A DNA stretch of 32,003 nucleotides. It comes from a virus. The notes under the pieces are model-generated. The model saw nothing but the letters and a program-made list of their open reading frames with translations. It did no database searches and was not told the DNA's origin. Shown one piece after another: positions 8,041-17,931 of this stretch (the first letter of the stretch is position 1; every line of letters begins with the position of its first letter). Location: positions 1-32,003 of IMG/VR virus record IMGVR_UViG_3300028925_010314; one strand, given 5' to 3'. A program made the position numbers and the translations under genes.

Positions 8041-9573
8041 ATGGCTAAAATAACACTACCACCAATTTCAGGGAACGTCAGAGCTGGGCTAATCAACTCT
8101 AACGCACAGCCGAACATGGGCCTAGCGCAGGGACTTGCTGTGGCGGGGGAGGTTGTGGGGCAACTGGCAGAAAAGCAGGAGAAGCTGAAGACTGAGAAAT
8201 ACAACGCTCGCGCTACGATTGCTAATTATGACATTAAGGCAGCGGATGAAATACTCCTTGATACATACAACGCCCAACGAAGCATGGTGGACATTGATGA
8301 CCTAGATCCAGACAACGACAATGGTCTTTGGTCTAGGCTCGTAAGCGAAAACGAACCCATTTTCAATAAATCTATCACTAGTCTTAATCCACAGGATCGT
8401 GAGATCGCTATAGCAAAGCGAAACTCAGAAATGGCTGTTCTAAAGCAAACGGTGTCAAACGATCACGCGGTTAGACTAAATGACATCCGAAACGATAGAG
8501 CCGAGTTTGATTACGAACGCAACGTCATTTCTAACCCCGAAGCAGCAGCAGCGGCGAGGGCCGACATGGAGGAATCCAATAAACAGGGAGCGGCGCTAAG
8601 AGCTGATGAGCTGAAACAAACAGCAGCGTATGGCTACGCAACTGAGGTAGCAAGAGCAGCAGGGACTCCCGAAGAGATTGCCCTTGCACAGAGCGTGTAT
8701 GAGGAATATGAAGGGTTACTGGCTGGAGGACAGGCGTTCAATGTCAGGGTTCAAATCAAGAAGCAAACAGATGAGCACCAATTAAGAGTGCAAACGTTCA
8801 AAACTCTAGCAACGGGCAATGCCATCAACAAAGCGGAAATTGTTTCAGAAGAAGTTCGCAACAGGATGATTGAAGACGGGGTTGCGACAGCTGAAGAGAT
8901 TGACGAAATTAATAAGCTAGCAACTACAAAAAGTGAGAGTGATAAAATTACTAGTGCTGGTAAAATTTGGATGAAATCCCCTATCAGCACGGCGACCAAA
9001 AAGGGCATTGAAAGAATTTTCAGTACTATCGAACCTGACTCCAATCCAAATGTCAATCGAGGGAAGTGGGCGGAGATCAACGATTACATCGATTTAAAAG
9101 TAGACAATTTGTATGCTAGGGTTGAAATAAAGAAGTATGCTCTCCAGTTGTTGAGTTTAGCCACAGGCAAAGAGGACTACACTCCATTTTCAAAGCACTA
9201 TGGGCAGAAGGTGGAAGCGCTGGGAGATGGCGATGTTCAAGATGCGGAATACTTGTCCTACCTGAACACGGGAATCGAGCGAACGGTCGCGATGTTTGAT
9301 GCGAGCGGTATTGATGCTGACATTTCATTCTTTGGAACGCAGATGGAGGAAAGACTCGCAAAACTACTATTATATAACCGTGACCCTACATCAGACCAGC
9401 TTAACACTCTTTATTCAGAAGTCATAACAAGCGCAGCGGCTGAAGCGTTTTTTGGTGATTCTAGTCGCCCTCCTAAAAACATCATTGATTTGCTCAAAAA
9501 AAACCCAGATAAAGCTGATGACTTTGATGAGCTATATGGTGAGGGCGCATCGGATATTTACCTTAATTTATAA
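8041..9573 (+). CDS. Internal virion protein, gp15-like position (ejection protein)
   Basis: A 510-residue, mainly alpha-helical, charged protein with an AGGA ribosome binding site before the ATG at 8041. The N-terminal 60 residues contain a Gly/Ala-rich stretch (LAQGLAVAGEVVGQLAEKQEKL). The rest is long helices rich in Glu, Lys, Ala and Asn, with no enzymatic motif. It sits between the gp14-like and the very large gp16-like gene, as the second ejection protein does in T7-type virions, and its stop overlaps the next start (TAATG). I infer a role in the DNA ejection apparatus from order and composition only. Confidence 0.6.
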   Translation: MAKITLPPISGNVRAGLINSNAQPNMGLAQGLAVAGEVVGQLAEKQEKLKTEKYNARATIANYDIKAADEILLDTYNAQRSMVDIDDLDPDNDNGLWSRLVSENEPIFNKSITSLNPQDREIAIAKRNSEMAVLKQTVSNDHAVRLNDIRNDRAEFDYERNVISNPEAAAAARADMEESNKQGAALRADELKQTAAYGYATEVARAAGTPEEIALAQSVYEEYEGLLAGGQAFNVRVQIKKQTDEHQLRVQTFKTLATGNAINKAEIVSEEVRNRMIEDGVATAEEIDEINKLATTKSESDKITSAGKIWMKSPISTATKKGIERIFSTIEPDSNPNVNRGKWAEINDYIDLKVDNLYARVEIKKYALQLLSLATGKEDYTPFSKHYGQKVEALGDGDVQDAEYLSYLNTGIERTVAMFDASGIDADISFFGTQMEERLAKLLLYNRDPTSDQLNTLYSEVITSAAAEAFFGDSSRPPKNIIDLLKKNPDKADDFDELYGEGASDIYLNL

Positions 9574-12500
9574 TGGCTAACTTTTTTCAGCAGACCTTGG
9601 ACGAGCAAGAACCTTCAGCTCCAACTGGCGGAGAAAAGGAAACTGGCAACCAGAATTTCTTTAGCGAAGCTATTCAACCACAGCAAAGTGCCGCTGCGTT
9701 GCGTGAACTGGTGAATCCGTCTTCGCTATTTGATGGAATCAAGCCACAGCATGTAGACAGAATAAGAAGCATTATCGGGAATGAAGAAGAGTCCAAGATG
9801 CGCGTTGCTTCTTACATCGCCAAAACGAACAACATTCCATTTAGAGCAGTGATGAGTGAGTATGGCGCGTTTGCAACCCAGTCTGGGTTTGAAGGCGACA
9901 ATGCTACAGCGCACTACACTTCTCTCGTCAACAAGCTCGGCAAGCAATGGCAGCACATCAAGAAAACAGAGGAAGTCATTGGTGCTGAAGGGTTTAAGGG
10001 AACGCTGCTACAAAAAGCGATCCCAGAATTGCGCTCAAACATCGAGCTACTTTCTAATCCTAGCAGAATTAAGTCTTACCTACTGGCGACAAAAGAGGGT
10101 GGAGCTCAGGTTCTTTATGGAGCCTTCATGCCTGGGGTTAATAGATTAGCTGGTGGAATGCTTAATTTCACCACCAGGAATTTTGGGGTGAGCACTGATT
10201 TCTTTGAGGAAAACGCCGAGTTCTGGGATCAGTATGCTGACAAGCGGCAGATGGATTCTAAGGTGCCTCCAGAAATCCAAGACAGCATTTATGGAAAGAT
10301 TGCAGCAGGCATTGGGGGATTGCCCGTATTTGGCGTCATGGCGACGACTGGGGTTGTTGGAACAGCCGCAATGGTATCTTCGATGTATCAAGAGGGTGTT
10401 GACTTCTACCGCAACGCGATACCAGAGGAAGACCGAAGCGCAACCGGGGAGTTCTTTTTCTCACTGACCTATGGCTTTGTAGGCACAAGGCTAGAAAAGA
10501 TTGGTTTCAAACAGATGCTTAAGCCGTTGTTTGAAACTGGCAAAAAACTAAGCTTAAGGCAAATAGTGAACAGGCTTTCTGGTTTGCCTGTCGCAGCTGG
10601 AACCGAAACAGTGACAGAGCTATTGCAGCAAACGCTTTTGAACGCTGAAATGCTATTCATCGATCCAGACGCAACAGCCTTTGGTGAGGTGTTTGAACTA
10701 GAAAATCTTATTGTGACTTCCGCTGTTGCTTCATTTGGATCTGGTGTTACGACCTCGATGGGTGTTATTAGCGACATTTCTGTCGGGTTCTACCCTAATC
10801 CGCTCACAAAAGACGGACACGCGCCAACAGCGAACTTTATCCACAAGATGGTTGAGCGTGAGGGACTGGACGCAGTGAAGGAAAAGTTTGACGATTCAGA
10901 CCCAAGAAAGGAACTTATTGACGACATTGTTTCCGACAATGCAAATGTCCGGATTGCCGCAGAAGCAAGGATGGAAGAGCTTACTGCGCCGAACCCAGAC
11001 GGACGTGCGCTGGACATGGATGATGTGCTAGGCACATCAGAAGAAACTAAAGCCATATATAAGCGCTTCCTTGAAGCAAATGAGCGCGACGAAGCAACTA
11101 TCCCAGAGGGCGAAGCAGACCCGCTCCTCACTCTTACAGAAGAGGAGTTTGCCGCACTCGAAACCCCAGAGAACATCGAGGTTGAGCAAAACGCAGCAAC
11201 AGTTGATGCAGAGGCGAGAGAAGACATCAACTTCACCAAAGAAGAAGAAGCACTTTTCGAGGCAGAACTACAAGAAGAGCTTGGTGCTTCACCAGCAAAA
11301 GCAGACAAAGCTGCTGCTAGAGCCAAGTTTGCCGACCGCATTGCAACTGTCCGTCAAAAAGCTGTAATTCAAAAGAACAAGGAGCTTAACAGACTGAGAG
11401 AGTCCTCTGGGAAAAAACTGGCTAAGGAAGTTCACAAGCGCGTTCAGGAAGTCAAACGAAGGTTTGCTGAAAGAGCAGACCTAAATGCTTCAATGAAAGA
11501 GCTGGAGGCAATAGTTGAGCGTCTCCCCAAAACTCTTCAAGACAAAGGTATTTCTAAGTTCGTTAAACTAGCAAAACTAATAAGCAAGGATGCACAGCAA
11601 AACTTGCTCGATTCTACGGCTAGTCATGTTGATAGACTGCTTGATGTTTATAGACTCAAAGAGGCTAAGGCCGCGTTTCAGTCAAAAGCAAAGACACTCA
11701 AGAGCCAAGTAACAGCGGCGCAGCGAGGAACTAAGTCCTCTAGTAAGATATTGGATTATAACAACAGACTACTCTCCTTGATGGGGCTTGGTGATTCAAC
11801 GGTCAGAGACGACGTTCAGGCAGAGCTTGAGGCGCTTGAGCTACGCATGGAAAACGAAAGCTATGTTGAGACAGATGATGACATCAGAATCCAATATGAA
11901 GCCAGCATTCTAAACGTAGAACAAGAAGGCTTAACTACAAAAGAATATGAAGACTATCTTGACGCACTAAACCAGGCTGAAGCTACTGGTCGTCAAGAGT
12001 GGGCTGAAAACAAGAAGCGCCAAAAACTGAAAGCAAAGGCAACTACCGCTGCTCTGCTAACGGAAACGCGAGACAGCCAGAAAGGCAAGGCATTCATGAA
12101 CATTGACAGCGGAAGGAAAAACCTATCAGATCCAGAGGCGGCGAAGAAACGAAGCAGTTGGATTGAATCCCTAAAAGAAAAACCCAAAGACATATTAGAA
12201 TATAGAGCAATTGCCACTCTTCTTTCTAGGGAAAAGATGGGCAGGTGGCTTAAGTTTTTTGATTCAATCGCCGACAAAGCGGCCCACGCTCGATCAAATC
12301 AGCACATCTTTAGGGATATCATAGACTCCCTAGCAAAGAAGCTAAAGGTTGATCTTGATGTAATTGGAGCTACTTTTCTGATGGAGCTGAACGGTCGGGA
12401 CATAAGCATACACGACGCTATGTTCATATATGCGCATAGCCAAAACCAGCGTGGACTTACGCACCTCGCGAACACAAAGTTCGGCCCTCGCGGGAAAGAG

Positions 12501-14006
12501 GTATCTATACGAAAGGAAATTGATTCTGTAGTTGAAGCACTTCCACAGAAATACAAAGACGTTGTAGACGCGATCATAGATTACCACGACATCGTAATGT
12601 TCCCTCGCATGAGCGATTTGCATAAAAAGCGATTCGGTATATCTATGAAGCAGGAGTCAAGGTATATGCCAATTCGCGCACTGTTCACAGGCAGCGTGTT
12701 CACGTCGCTATCTGCTGACCACATGGACTACTCTAAGCTAAGGATGTCCAACCAAAAGGCTCGATCTGGTTCAAAGCTTGGGTTTAGCGAGTTCAATTTT
12801 TTAGGAGATGTTCTTCATAACAACTTTATGAGTGAGCAAGCAATTGCTTTGTATGACAGTTTGGCACTAGCCGACTCCGTGTTGTCGAGTAGAGAAATAC
12901 AAAAAGAAGCAAATGCGATCAGCAGTGAAATCATTCCATACATCAAGGCGTGGCTAACTCGTCTGGGGCGTGGTCGGATGAAGCCAGCCGATACGATTAT
13001 TGAAAGGGTCGCTAATTCGATGAAAAACGGGGTTAGTCGTTTCTTTGTTTCAATTAGTCCAAGCTCATATTTGAAAATGTTTGGCCCTTTGTTTGCTATG
13101 GGGAAGGATGTAAAGGCGTCTCGGATCGCTGCATCTACATTCAAAAATCCCATGCGCGTCATCAAAAAGGCTAAGTCCATTAGCAACATGATGAAGACAA
13201 GGGCGCATACAACCCGAATTGTCACAGCAGAGCTTGCTGAATCTAAGATGCTTAGAACCCCTCAAAAGTCCCTTGGGGTGCCAGTCCTTGCGAAGGGCCG
13301 TGTTTTGGCAAGTGGTACGGCCAATGTTGGGTATTTCTTTTTTAATGCATTAGATGTTTATACCACAGGAATCGCATGGGACGCGGCATTCGACCAAGCT
13401 AAAAACCGAGGAGATACAGATGCCGAATCAGCACGGTTCGCAGATCACATGGTGAACACCTACTTTCCGTCTGGAGCACTTGAACAAATGGCCCCTATTT
13501 TTGCAAACGCAGGTCTCATAAGACAAATAGCAGTATTCACTGCGGATATGAATAAAATATTCAATCTTGGATATTCAACCACACAGCTAAAAGACAGGAA
13601 GGTAGTTGAAGCCATCCTATTTGTTGCATTCCCTATTTTTGCGTCCTCTTTGTATCTTGCATTAACGGACATTCCAGAGGACTGGCTAAAGGAAGCACTT
13701 GGTCTAAGGGAAAAGCCTAAAAATAGGATGCAAAGATATGCTCAGGACACTGCAAGGTATGCAACATCGCAGTTGTTTGGAGGCGTTCCATTTGCTGGAC
13801 AATCCATGGAGGCGTTTGTTGCGAGAACAATAGGTGACGATGCCACAGCCCGAATGCTTTCAAATCGCAGCATGATTTTTACCGTTCCACTTCAGGCACT
13901 AGACCAAGGCAAGCCAGCAAAAGCAATTCTCTCAGCGACGGGCGCTCCAGGAGGAAAGTTCTACGCCGAACAAATCGACGACTACATCAAAGAGATGTTC
14001 GACTAA
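9573..14006 (+). CDS. Very large internal/ejection protein, gp16-like position
   Basis: A 1,477-residue protein, the largest in the window. The N-terminus (1-60) is polar. A first hydrophobic Gly/Ala region lies near residues 240-275 (AGIGGLPVFGVMATTGVVG). An acidic then coiled-coil region covers about 490-880 (Glu/Ala/Lys/Arg-rich). A helical domain follows with DIVMFPRMSDLHKKRFGI and YMPI near 1010-1035, resembling large polyvalent ejected proteins. A hydrophobic segment VEAILFVAFPIFASSLYLAL near 1345-1365 could insert in a membrane. No lytic transglycosylase or peptidase motif was recognised, although some gp16 relatives carry one. It probably forms the main envelope-spanning conduit during DNA ejection. 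Function is inferred from gene order, size and membrane-active segments. Confidence 0.6.
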   Translation: MANFFQQTLDEQEPSAPTGGEKETGNQNFFSEAIQPQQSAAALRELVNPSSLFDGIKPQHVDRIRSIIGNEEESKMRVASYIAKTNNIPFRAVMSEYGAFATQSGFEGDNATAHYTSLVNKLGKQWQHIKKTEEVIGAEGFKGTLLQKAIPELRSNIELLSNPSRIKSYLLATKEGGAQVLYGAFMPGVNRLAGGMLNFTTRNFGVSTDFFEENAEFWDQYADKRQMDSKVPPEIQDSIYGKIAAGIGGLPVFGVMATTGVVGTAAMVSSMYQEGVDFYRNAIPEEDRSATGEFFFSLTYGFVGTRLEKIGFKQMLKPLFETGKKLSLRQIVNRLSGLPVAAGTETVTELLQQTLLNAEMLFIDPDATAFGEVFELENLIVTSAVASFGSGVTTSMGVISDISVGFYPNPLTKDGHAPTANFIHKMVEREGLDAVKEKFDDSDPRKELIDDIVSDNANVRIAAEARMEELTAPNPDGRALDMDDVLGTSEETKAIYKRFLEANERDEATIPEGEADPLLTLTEEEFAALETPENIEVEQNAATVDAEAREDINFTKEEEALFEAELQEELGASPAKADKAAARAKFADRIATVRQKAVIQKNKELNRLRESSGKKLAKEVHKRVQEVKRRFAERADLNASMKELEAIVERLPKTLQDKGISKFVKLAKLISKDAQQNLLDSTASHVDRLLDVYRLKEAKAAFQSKAKTLKSQVTAAQRGTKSSSKILDYNNRLLSLMGLGDSTVRDDVQAELEALELRMENESYVETDDDIRIQYEASILNVEQEGLTTKEYEDYLDALNQAEATGRQEWAENKKRQKLKAKATTAALLTETRDSQKGKAFMNIDSGRKNLSDPEAAKKRSSWIESLKEKPKDILEYRAIATLLSREKMGRWLKFFDSIADKAAHARSNQHIFRDIIDSLAKKLKVDLDVIGATFLMELNGRDISIHDAMFIYAHSQNQRGLTHLANTKFGPRGKEVSIRKEIDSVVEALPQKYKDVVDAIIDYHDIVMFPRMSDLHKKRFGISMKQESRYMPIRALFTGSVFTSLSADHMDYSKLRMSNQKARSGSKLGFSEFNFLGDVLHNNFMSEQAIALYDSLALADSVLSSREIQKEANAISSEIIPYIKAWLTRLGRGRMKPADTIIERVANSMKNGVSRFFVSISPSSYLKMFGPLFAMGKDVKASRIAASTFKNPMRVIKKAKSISNMMKTRAHTTRIVTAELAESKMLRTPQKSLGVPVLAKGRVLASGTANVGYFFFNALDVYTTGIAWDAAFDQAKNRGDTDAESARFADHMVNTYFPSGALEQMAPIFANAGLIRQIAVFTADMNKIFNLGYSTTQLKDRKVVEAILFVAFPIFASSLYLALTDIPEDWLKEALGLREKPKNRMQRYAQDTARYATSQLFGGVPFAGQSMEAFVARTIGDDATARMLSNRSMIFTVPLQALDQGKPAKAILSATGAPGGKFYAEQIDDYIKEMFD

Positions 14007-14050
14007 TAATTTTATTGATACTCAGTCTCATTTAATATAAGGATTACAGA

Positions 14051-17000
14051 ATGACAGTTCCAGCAGAAGCCAAAAAGTGGGATCAAGTGATTATTGCCTC
14101 CGCGACCGCCGCCGTGAATACGGGCATTTATGCCACCAATAAGACGTGGCTTTCTGTCACCCGAACCCGCGCTGGGGTAGACACCGTGCTTTCCGTGGAC
14201 ACTGATTACACAGTCGGAAGTCTCGGAGTATCAGGGGGTTGCGTGCTTACGATGGTCGGGCAGGCTGCTAGCGACATCATCACCACGGTGCTTTCCGTCC
14301 CAAGTGGGCAGTTTTCTACATACCCAACAGGCGCGACAATTGACGAGACTGAGATTGAGGCAGACATCGACGAGCTGGAGCTAAAGATTCAGCAGGTTGA
14401 CGAAAAGTATGAGCGAGCATTTAAGCTCCCCGTGACAGCCACACAAGCGCAGAGAGACGCGGCCACAATAGATACCAGCTCTACGGTTGGATATACATTT
14501 CAGATTACGGCAGCGAACACAGCTGACTTTGCGGCACCAGTGAGCTTTGGCGGAACCGAGAAAGTTTATAGCTCTGTTGGGGCTATGAAGGCAGCAATAG
14601 GACTTACAGTGGGCGCGAGGGCTGTCGTTCTAGGGGAGGCAGAGGTCTTTCAGCTGACAAACGAATCCGTTGGAGTGGTCACATCAACCATTGGCACCGA
14701 GATTGCAAGCGACATAAGTGGGGTTTACTGGAAACGCTTATACAGCGGCCCAATCAATCCAATCTGGTTCGGCGCAGTAAGCACAACGGACGCCTTAATC
14801 TCAGGCGGCGTCGCCACCGATTCAGCAGCAGCAATCAATGCGGCTTTGCTAGTTGGTAGCATTCACTTTACAGCAGGAAGCTATTTAGTCTCCAGTTCAA
14901 TCACGGTGCCATCGAATCGTGTGGTGTCTGGAGATGGCGTAGGAGCGGTGACAATCACCTCAGACGATGACTTTGAGACGTTTAAGAACGCTGACCCTAC
15001 TGTTGGGAATACGAACATGGAGTTCTATGGGTTCACGCTAAACACCACTTTTACATACGGAGCCGCGTTTTCGACCCCACTGCCAAACCCTGTGGGCATA
15101 CGGATGAACGGTGAAACATCACTAGGCGAGAAAGCCATAAGCGACATACGCATCCATGACATCCACTTTAAGAACCTACGCATCGGTATCAGTCTCTTCA
15201 ACATTGATGTAGACAACATCAAGCGTGTCGGCGATGTGCTAATTACGAACATCACTGGCAGAAACCTCTATGCTGCGCTGGCGCAGCTAGACGGTAAGGA
15301 TATTGTGGTTGAAAACTTCTCTATGGAAGTGGATGCCGATAAAACGTCTTTTGATTGTTTTGATATTCACCAAGGATCTAATGTTCACATAAGCAATGGT
15401 TGGTGCCGAGGGTGTGATGAATACGGGTTACTCTCTCGGACATTTACTCAAGGCGTTACTAACGACGTATTTGTATCTAATTTTCTTATAGACGGGGGGC
15501 GAGGGGTACTTATTTCAACCGAGGGCAATTCTTCTGTTTTCACGGCAAACGCCGGAACGGACACGTTCACTTGGGTTAGTAAAAACGTAGGGGCAAAAAC
15601 AACTGAGCATGATTTACTAGACGGGCAAGTTGTTCAATTTGTGAACTCTGGAGGTGCTCTACCAGCGGGTTTATCGGTCCTAACGGACTACTATGTCATC
15701 AACAAAACAACCACAACGGTTAAGGTAAGTGCTACCTCTGGGGGCGCGGCGGTAAACATCACGAACGCGGGGACTGGAACACACTACATCCAACGCCAAA
15801 ACACTGTTTCTGGATTTCACTTTAAGAACCTTAAGATTAAGGAAGGTCGATTCTGGGTATCACCACAAACAGGTGGTAAAGTCGAGCACGTCTACGGGGA
15901 TGTCACAATTGAAGACAACAACCTAAGCAATCGAGCGGCATATTTCCGAAATATGCAATATGGCGATGTTACTGCGAGAATTTACAATCCTACTGGGAAT
16001 GACACAGAGGCTTTTGAGTTGGATAATGCCGACGACCTTACGCTCCGACCAACTGGGGTTCTCCCCACCACATCTGGGGTTCCTAATCTGTGGGTGAAGA
16101 GCACTTGTTTGCGACTTAAAATCATTGCGCCGAACCTGTCGAACGGCGGCTACGGCATTTTGGCAAATGGCGGGAATGACTGCCAAGTTATCGGCGGTAC
16201 ATGTAGGGGTGCGGCCAATACAAGCGGGTCGCTCCGTCGAGACGCTACGCCGTCTGTGTCTGCCGCTGGAACTGGGTATTCTGACAATACAGGAGTTTCG
16301 GTTACGGGTGGGTCGGGGTCGGGCCTTACGCTAGACACAACACAATCAGGGGGTGGAATCGCTTCGGTGGTTATTAACGCTATTGGATCAGGCTACGCAG
16401 CCTCAGATGTCATTACTATCACGGGCGGTGGCGCAAATGCTACAATCACCCTAGCCGCTGACGATCTCGTGGAAGGGGACGGCATCGAAATCACAAACGG
16501 GGATATATGGCTCGTAGACGGAGTGAACCTAAATGACAATGACGGGTATGCCCTGCAAACACTTGGAAGTACTAACCACGGACGATATACAAATCTAAGG
16601 ACACAGGGGAACAACGGGTCAAATGTTGACTTTGTGGACACAATCTTAACTGTGGGGCAGTTCTATGCCCGTGAAACATACAGCTTAAAAGCGACAAACC
16701 GAGGATCACCTTTCAATGTCATGGCAGGTGTAGAGTTCCAAGTGGTCGACCCAGAAATTGTTGTGTTCACTGCAACTAATGCGACGAATACTTTCAATGC
16801 CGTAGCTCACACATTCCTGAACGGAGATCGAGTGCAGCTCACAACAACTGGAACGCTCCCCACTGGTTCAGCTCTAGCAACGGACTATTGGGTCATAAAC
16901 AAAGCGGCAAACACTTACCAACTCTCCGCAACCTACGGTGGTGGTGCTTTAGCAATAAGTAACGACGGGTCAGGGGTTCACACTGCTACACAGATCGGTG

Positions 17001-17179
17001 AAATCGACACACTTCCTGCAACCCATATCGGAGATCATGTCACCCTATACTTTAGCTCCGAGAATGATCTACGTAGTTCAGCAACTATTGCACTAGACTC
17101 CTCACCTACAACCTTTGCCGCAGGGGATGTAGCAAGACTTCTAAACTACAACGGCACAAACTGGAGACTCATAGAATAA
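14051..17179 (+). CDS. Tail fibre / tailspike with parallel beta-helix
   Basis: A 1,042-residue protein with an AAGGA ribosome binding site. Residues 1-130 resemble the virion-anchoring N-terminal domain of podophage fibres, including a short coiled coil (DETEIEADIDELELKIQQVDEK). From about residue 235 the pattern WFGAV, DSAAAINAAL, YLVSSSITVPSNRVVSGDG is the typical entry to a pectin-lyase-like right-handed beta-helix used by phage spikes to bind or cut surface glycans. Two related inserts lie at about 497-580 and 906-982 (FTAN/FTATNATNTF, LPAG/LPTG, TDYYVINK/TDYWVINK). A Gly-rich segment (GSGYAASDVITITGGG) lies in between. The C-terminus ends in a beta-rich trimerisation-like region. Catalytic residues cannot be assigned by eye. 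It is the likely receptor-binding and host-range determinant. Confidence 0.75.
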   Translation: MTVPAEAKKWDQVIIASATAAVNTGIYATNKTWLSVTRTRAGVDTVLSVDTDYTVGSLGVSGGCVLTMVGQAASDIITTVLSVPSGQFSTYPTGATIDETEIEADIDELELKIQQVDEKYERAFKLPVTATQAQRDAATIDTSSTVGYTFQITAANTADFAAPVSFGGTEKVYSSVGAMKAAIGLTVGARAVVLGEAEVFQLTNESVGVVTSTIGTEIASDISGVYWKRLYSGPINPIWFGAVSTTDALISGGVATDSAAAINAALLVGSIHFTAGSYLVSSSITVPSNRVVSGDGVGAVTITSDDDFETFKNADPTVGNTNMEFYGFTLNTTFTYGAAFSTPLPNPVGIRMNGETSLGEKAISDIRIHDIHFKNLRIGISLFNIDVDNIKRVGDVLITNITGRNLYAALAQLDGKDIVVENFSMEVDADKTSFDCFDIHQGSNVHISNGWCRGCDEYGLLSRTFTQGVTNDVFVSNFLIDGGRGVLISTEGNSSVFTANAGTDTFTWVSKNVGAKTTEHDLLDGQVVQFVNSGGALPAGLSVLTDYYVINKTTTTVKVSATSGGAAVNITNAGTGTHYIQRQNTVSGFHFKNLKIKEGRFWVSPQTGGKVEHVYGDVTIEDNNLSNRAAYFRNMQYGDVTARIYNPTGNDTEAFELDNADDLTLRPTGVLPTTSGVPNLWVKSTCLRLKIIAPNLSNGGYGILANGGNDCQVIGGTCRGAANTSGSLRRDATPSVSAAGTGYSDNTGVSVTGGSGSGLTLDTTQSGGGIASVVINAIGSGYAASDVITITGGGANATITLAADDLVEGDGIEITNGDIWLVDGVNLNDNDGYALQTLGSTNHGRYTNLRTQGNNGSNVDFVDTILTVGQFYARETYSLKATNRGSPFNVMAGVEFQVVDPEIVVFTATNATNTFNAVAHTFLNGDRVQLTTTGTLPTGSALATDYWVINKAANTYQLSATYGGGALAISNDGSGVHTATQIGEIDTLPATHIGDHVTLYFSSENDLRSSATIALDSSPTTFAAGDVARLLNYNGTNWRLIE

Positions 17180-17658
17180 TGACAGTTGATTTTGCAACTA
17201 CACCGGCTTTAACTACTTCCGCGTCCCCCTACTGGGGCTCGACGGTGAGCAAGCGGTTCATCAATACACTGAACCCTGCGACGGGAGGCTGGACATCAGG
17301 CGGCGCGGCAATGACTGCGGTGTATCTGAATGACCCGCTTACCCTGCATGCCCTAAGCAACACGGGCGTTACTTCGCGCACGTCTATTCAGATTGGTGAG
17401 GCGTTGGCAACCGGGGAAACCGTTCGCATCTTTGCTGACATTGAGTTCACGCAGGGGGCTGGGTTCTTATACCAATTTCGACACGGTGGGCCTGATGGCG
17501 GCATGCGTGCTGGCAATGGAACCGTCACGGCATCTGGGCAGCAATATGTAGACATGACCTTCACGGCAGACTCGGCAGACCCTCGGCTATGTATTGTGTG
17601 CGTGAACACAGAAACCAAGGAGTTTATTCTTCGCAGTCTAAGGGTGTGGAAGGTATGA
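17179..17658 (+). CDS. Tail-fibre-associated beta-sandwich protein
   Basis: A 159-residue protein whose ATG overlaps the fibre stop (TAATG). The alternation of strands with Trp/Tyr and Gly (GWTSGGAAMTAVYL, GETVRIFADIEFTQG, GQQYVDMTFTADSADPRL, FILRSLRVWKV) looks like a jelly-roll or carbohydrate-binding beta-sandwich. Similar folds accessory to fibres bind saccharides or form a fibre tip. No signal peptide is seen. The family is not recognised; function is inferred from the fold-like pattern and the coupling to the fibre gene. Confidence 0.5.
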   Translation: MTVDFATTPALTTSASPYWGSTVSKRFINTLNPATGGWTSGGAAMTAVYLNDPLTLHALSNTGVTSRTSIQIGEALATGETVRIFADIEFTQGAGFLYQFRHGGPDGGMRAGNGTVTASGQQYVDMTFTADSADPRLCIVCVNTETKEFILRSLRVWKV

Positions 17659-17756
17659 GGCACGTTATAACATTTGTTCTAACTTCGGTTCTAACCGCCA
17701 CCGCGCTGCTTGGGCAGGCACAACCACCTTTACTAATCGTATACACAGAGGATTAA
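17655..17756 (+). CDS. Tiny exported or membrane peptide (33 aa)
   Basis: The ATG overlaps the previous stop (ATGA). After MRHV comes a hydrophobic stretch of about 17 residues rich in Thr, Leu, Val and Ala, then Gly-Gln-Ala and a Pro-Pro-Leu-Leu tail ending in Thr-Glu-Asp. This could be a signal peptide with a very short mature part, or one transmembrane helix. It lies directly upstream of a holin-like gene, so a role in lysis is possible. Its first 12 bases are almost identical to the start of the lipoprotein gene at 17928. Confidence 0.5.
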   Translation: MRHVITFVLTSVLTATALLGQAQPPLLIVYTED

Positions 17757-17757
17757 C

Positions 17758-17931
17758 ATGGACTACATCATCAATAACTGGGAGTTGCTCGTCGGTATTA
17801 TCGGCGGCCTCCACGTCGTAGCTAAAGGAGTTACGATGCTAACACCGACACCAAAGGACGACGAAGTTCTTGCCAAGATTTACAAGTGGTTTGACTTCAT
17901 TGCCCTGAACATTGGGAGGACAAAAGAATGA
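17758..17931 (+). CDS. Small holin-like membrane protein (57 aa)
   Basis: A 57-residue protein starting one base after the previous stop. Residues about 8-27 are hydrophobic (WELLVGIIGGLHVVAKGV), followed by MLTPTPKDDEVLAKIYKWF and a helical C-terminus with Arg/Lys. A short membrane helix followed by Thr-Pro-Thr-Pro-Lys-Asp-Asp is a pattern I associate with small phage proteins in lysis regions that are often labelled putative holins. No endolysin was recognised beside it. The stop overlaps the following lipoprotein start (ATGA), so the two are probably co-translated. Confidence 0.6.
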   Translation: MDYIINNWELLVGIIGGLHVVAKGVTMLTPTPKDDEVLAKIYKWFDFIALNIGRTKE

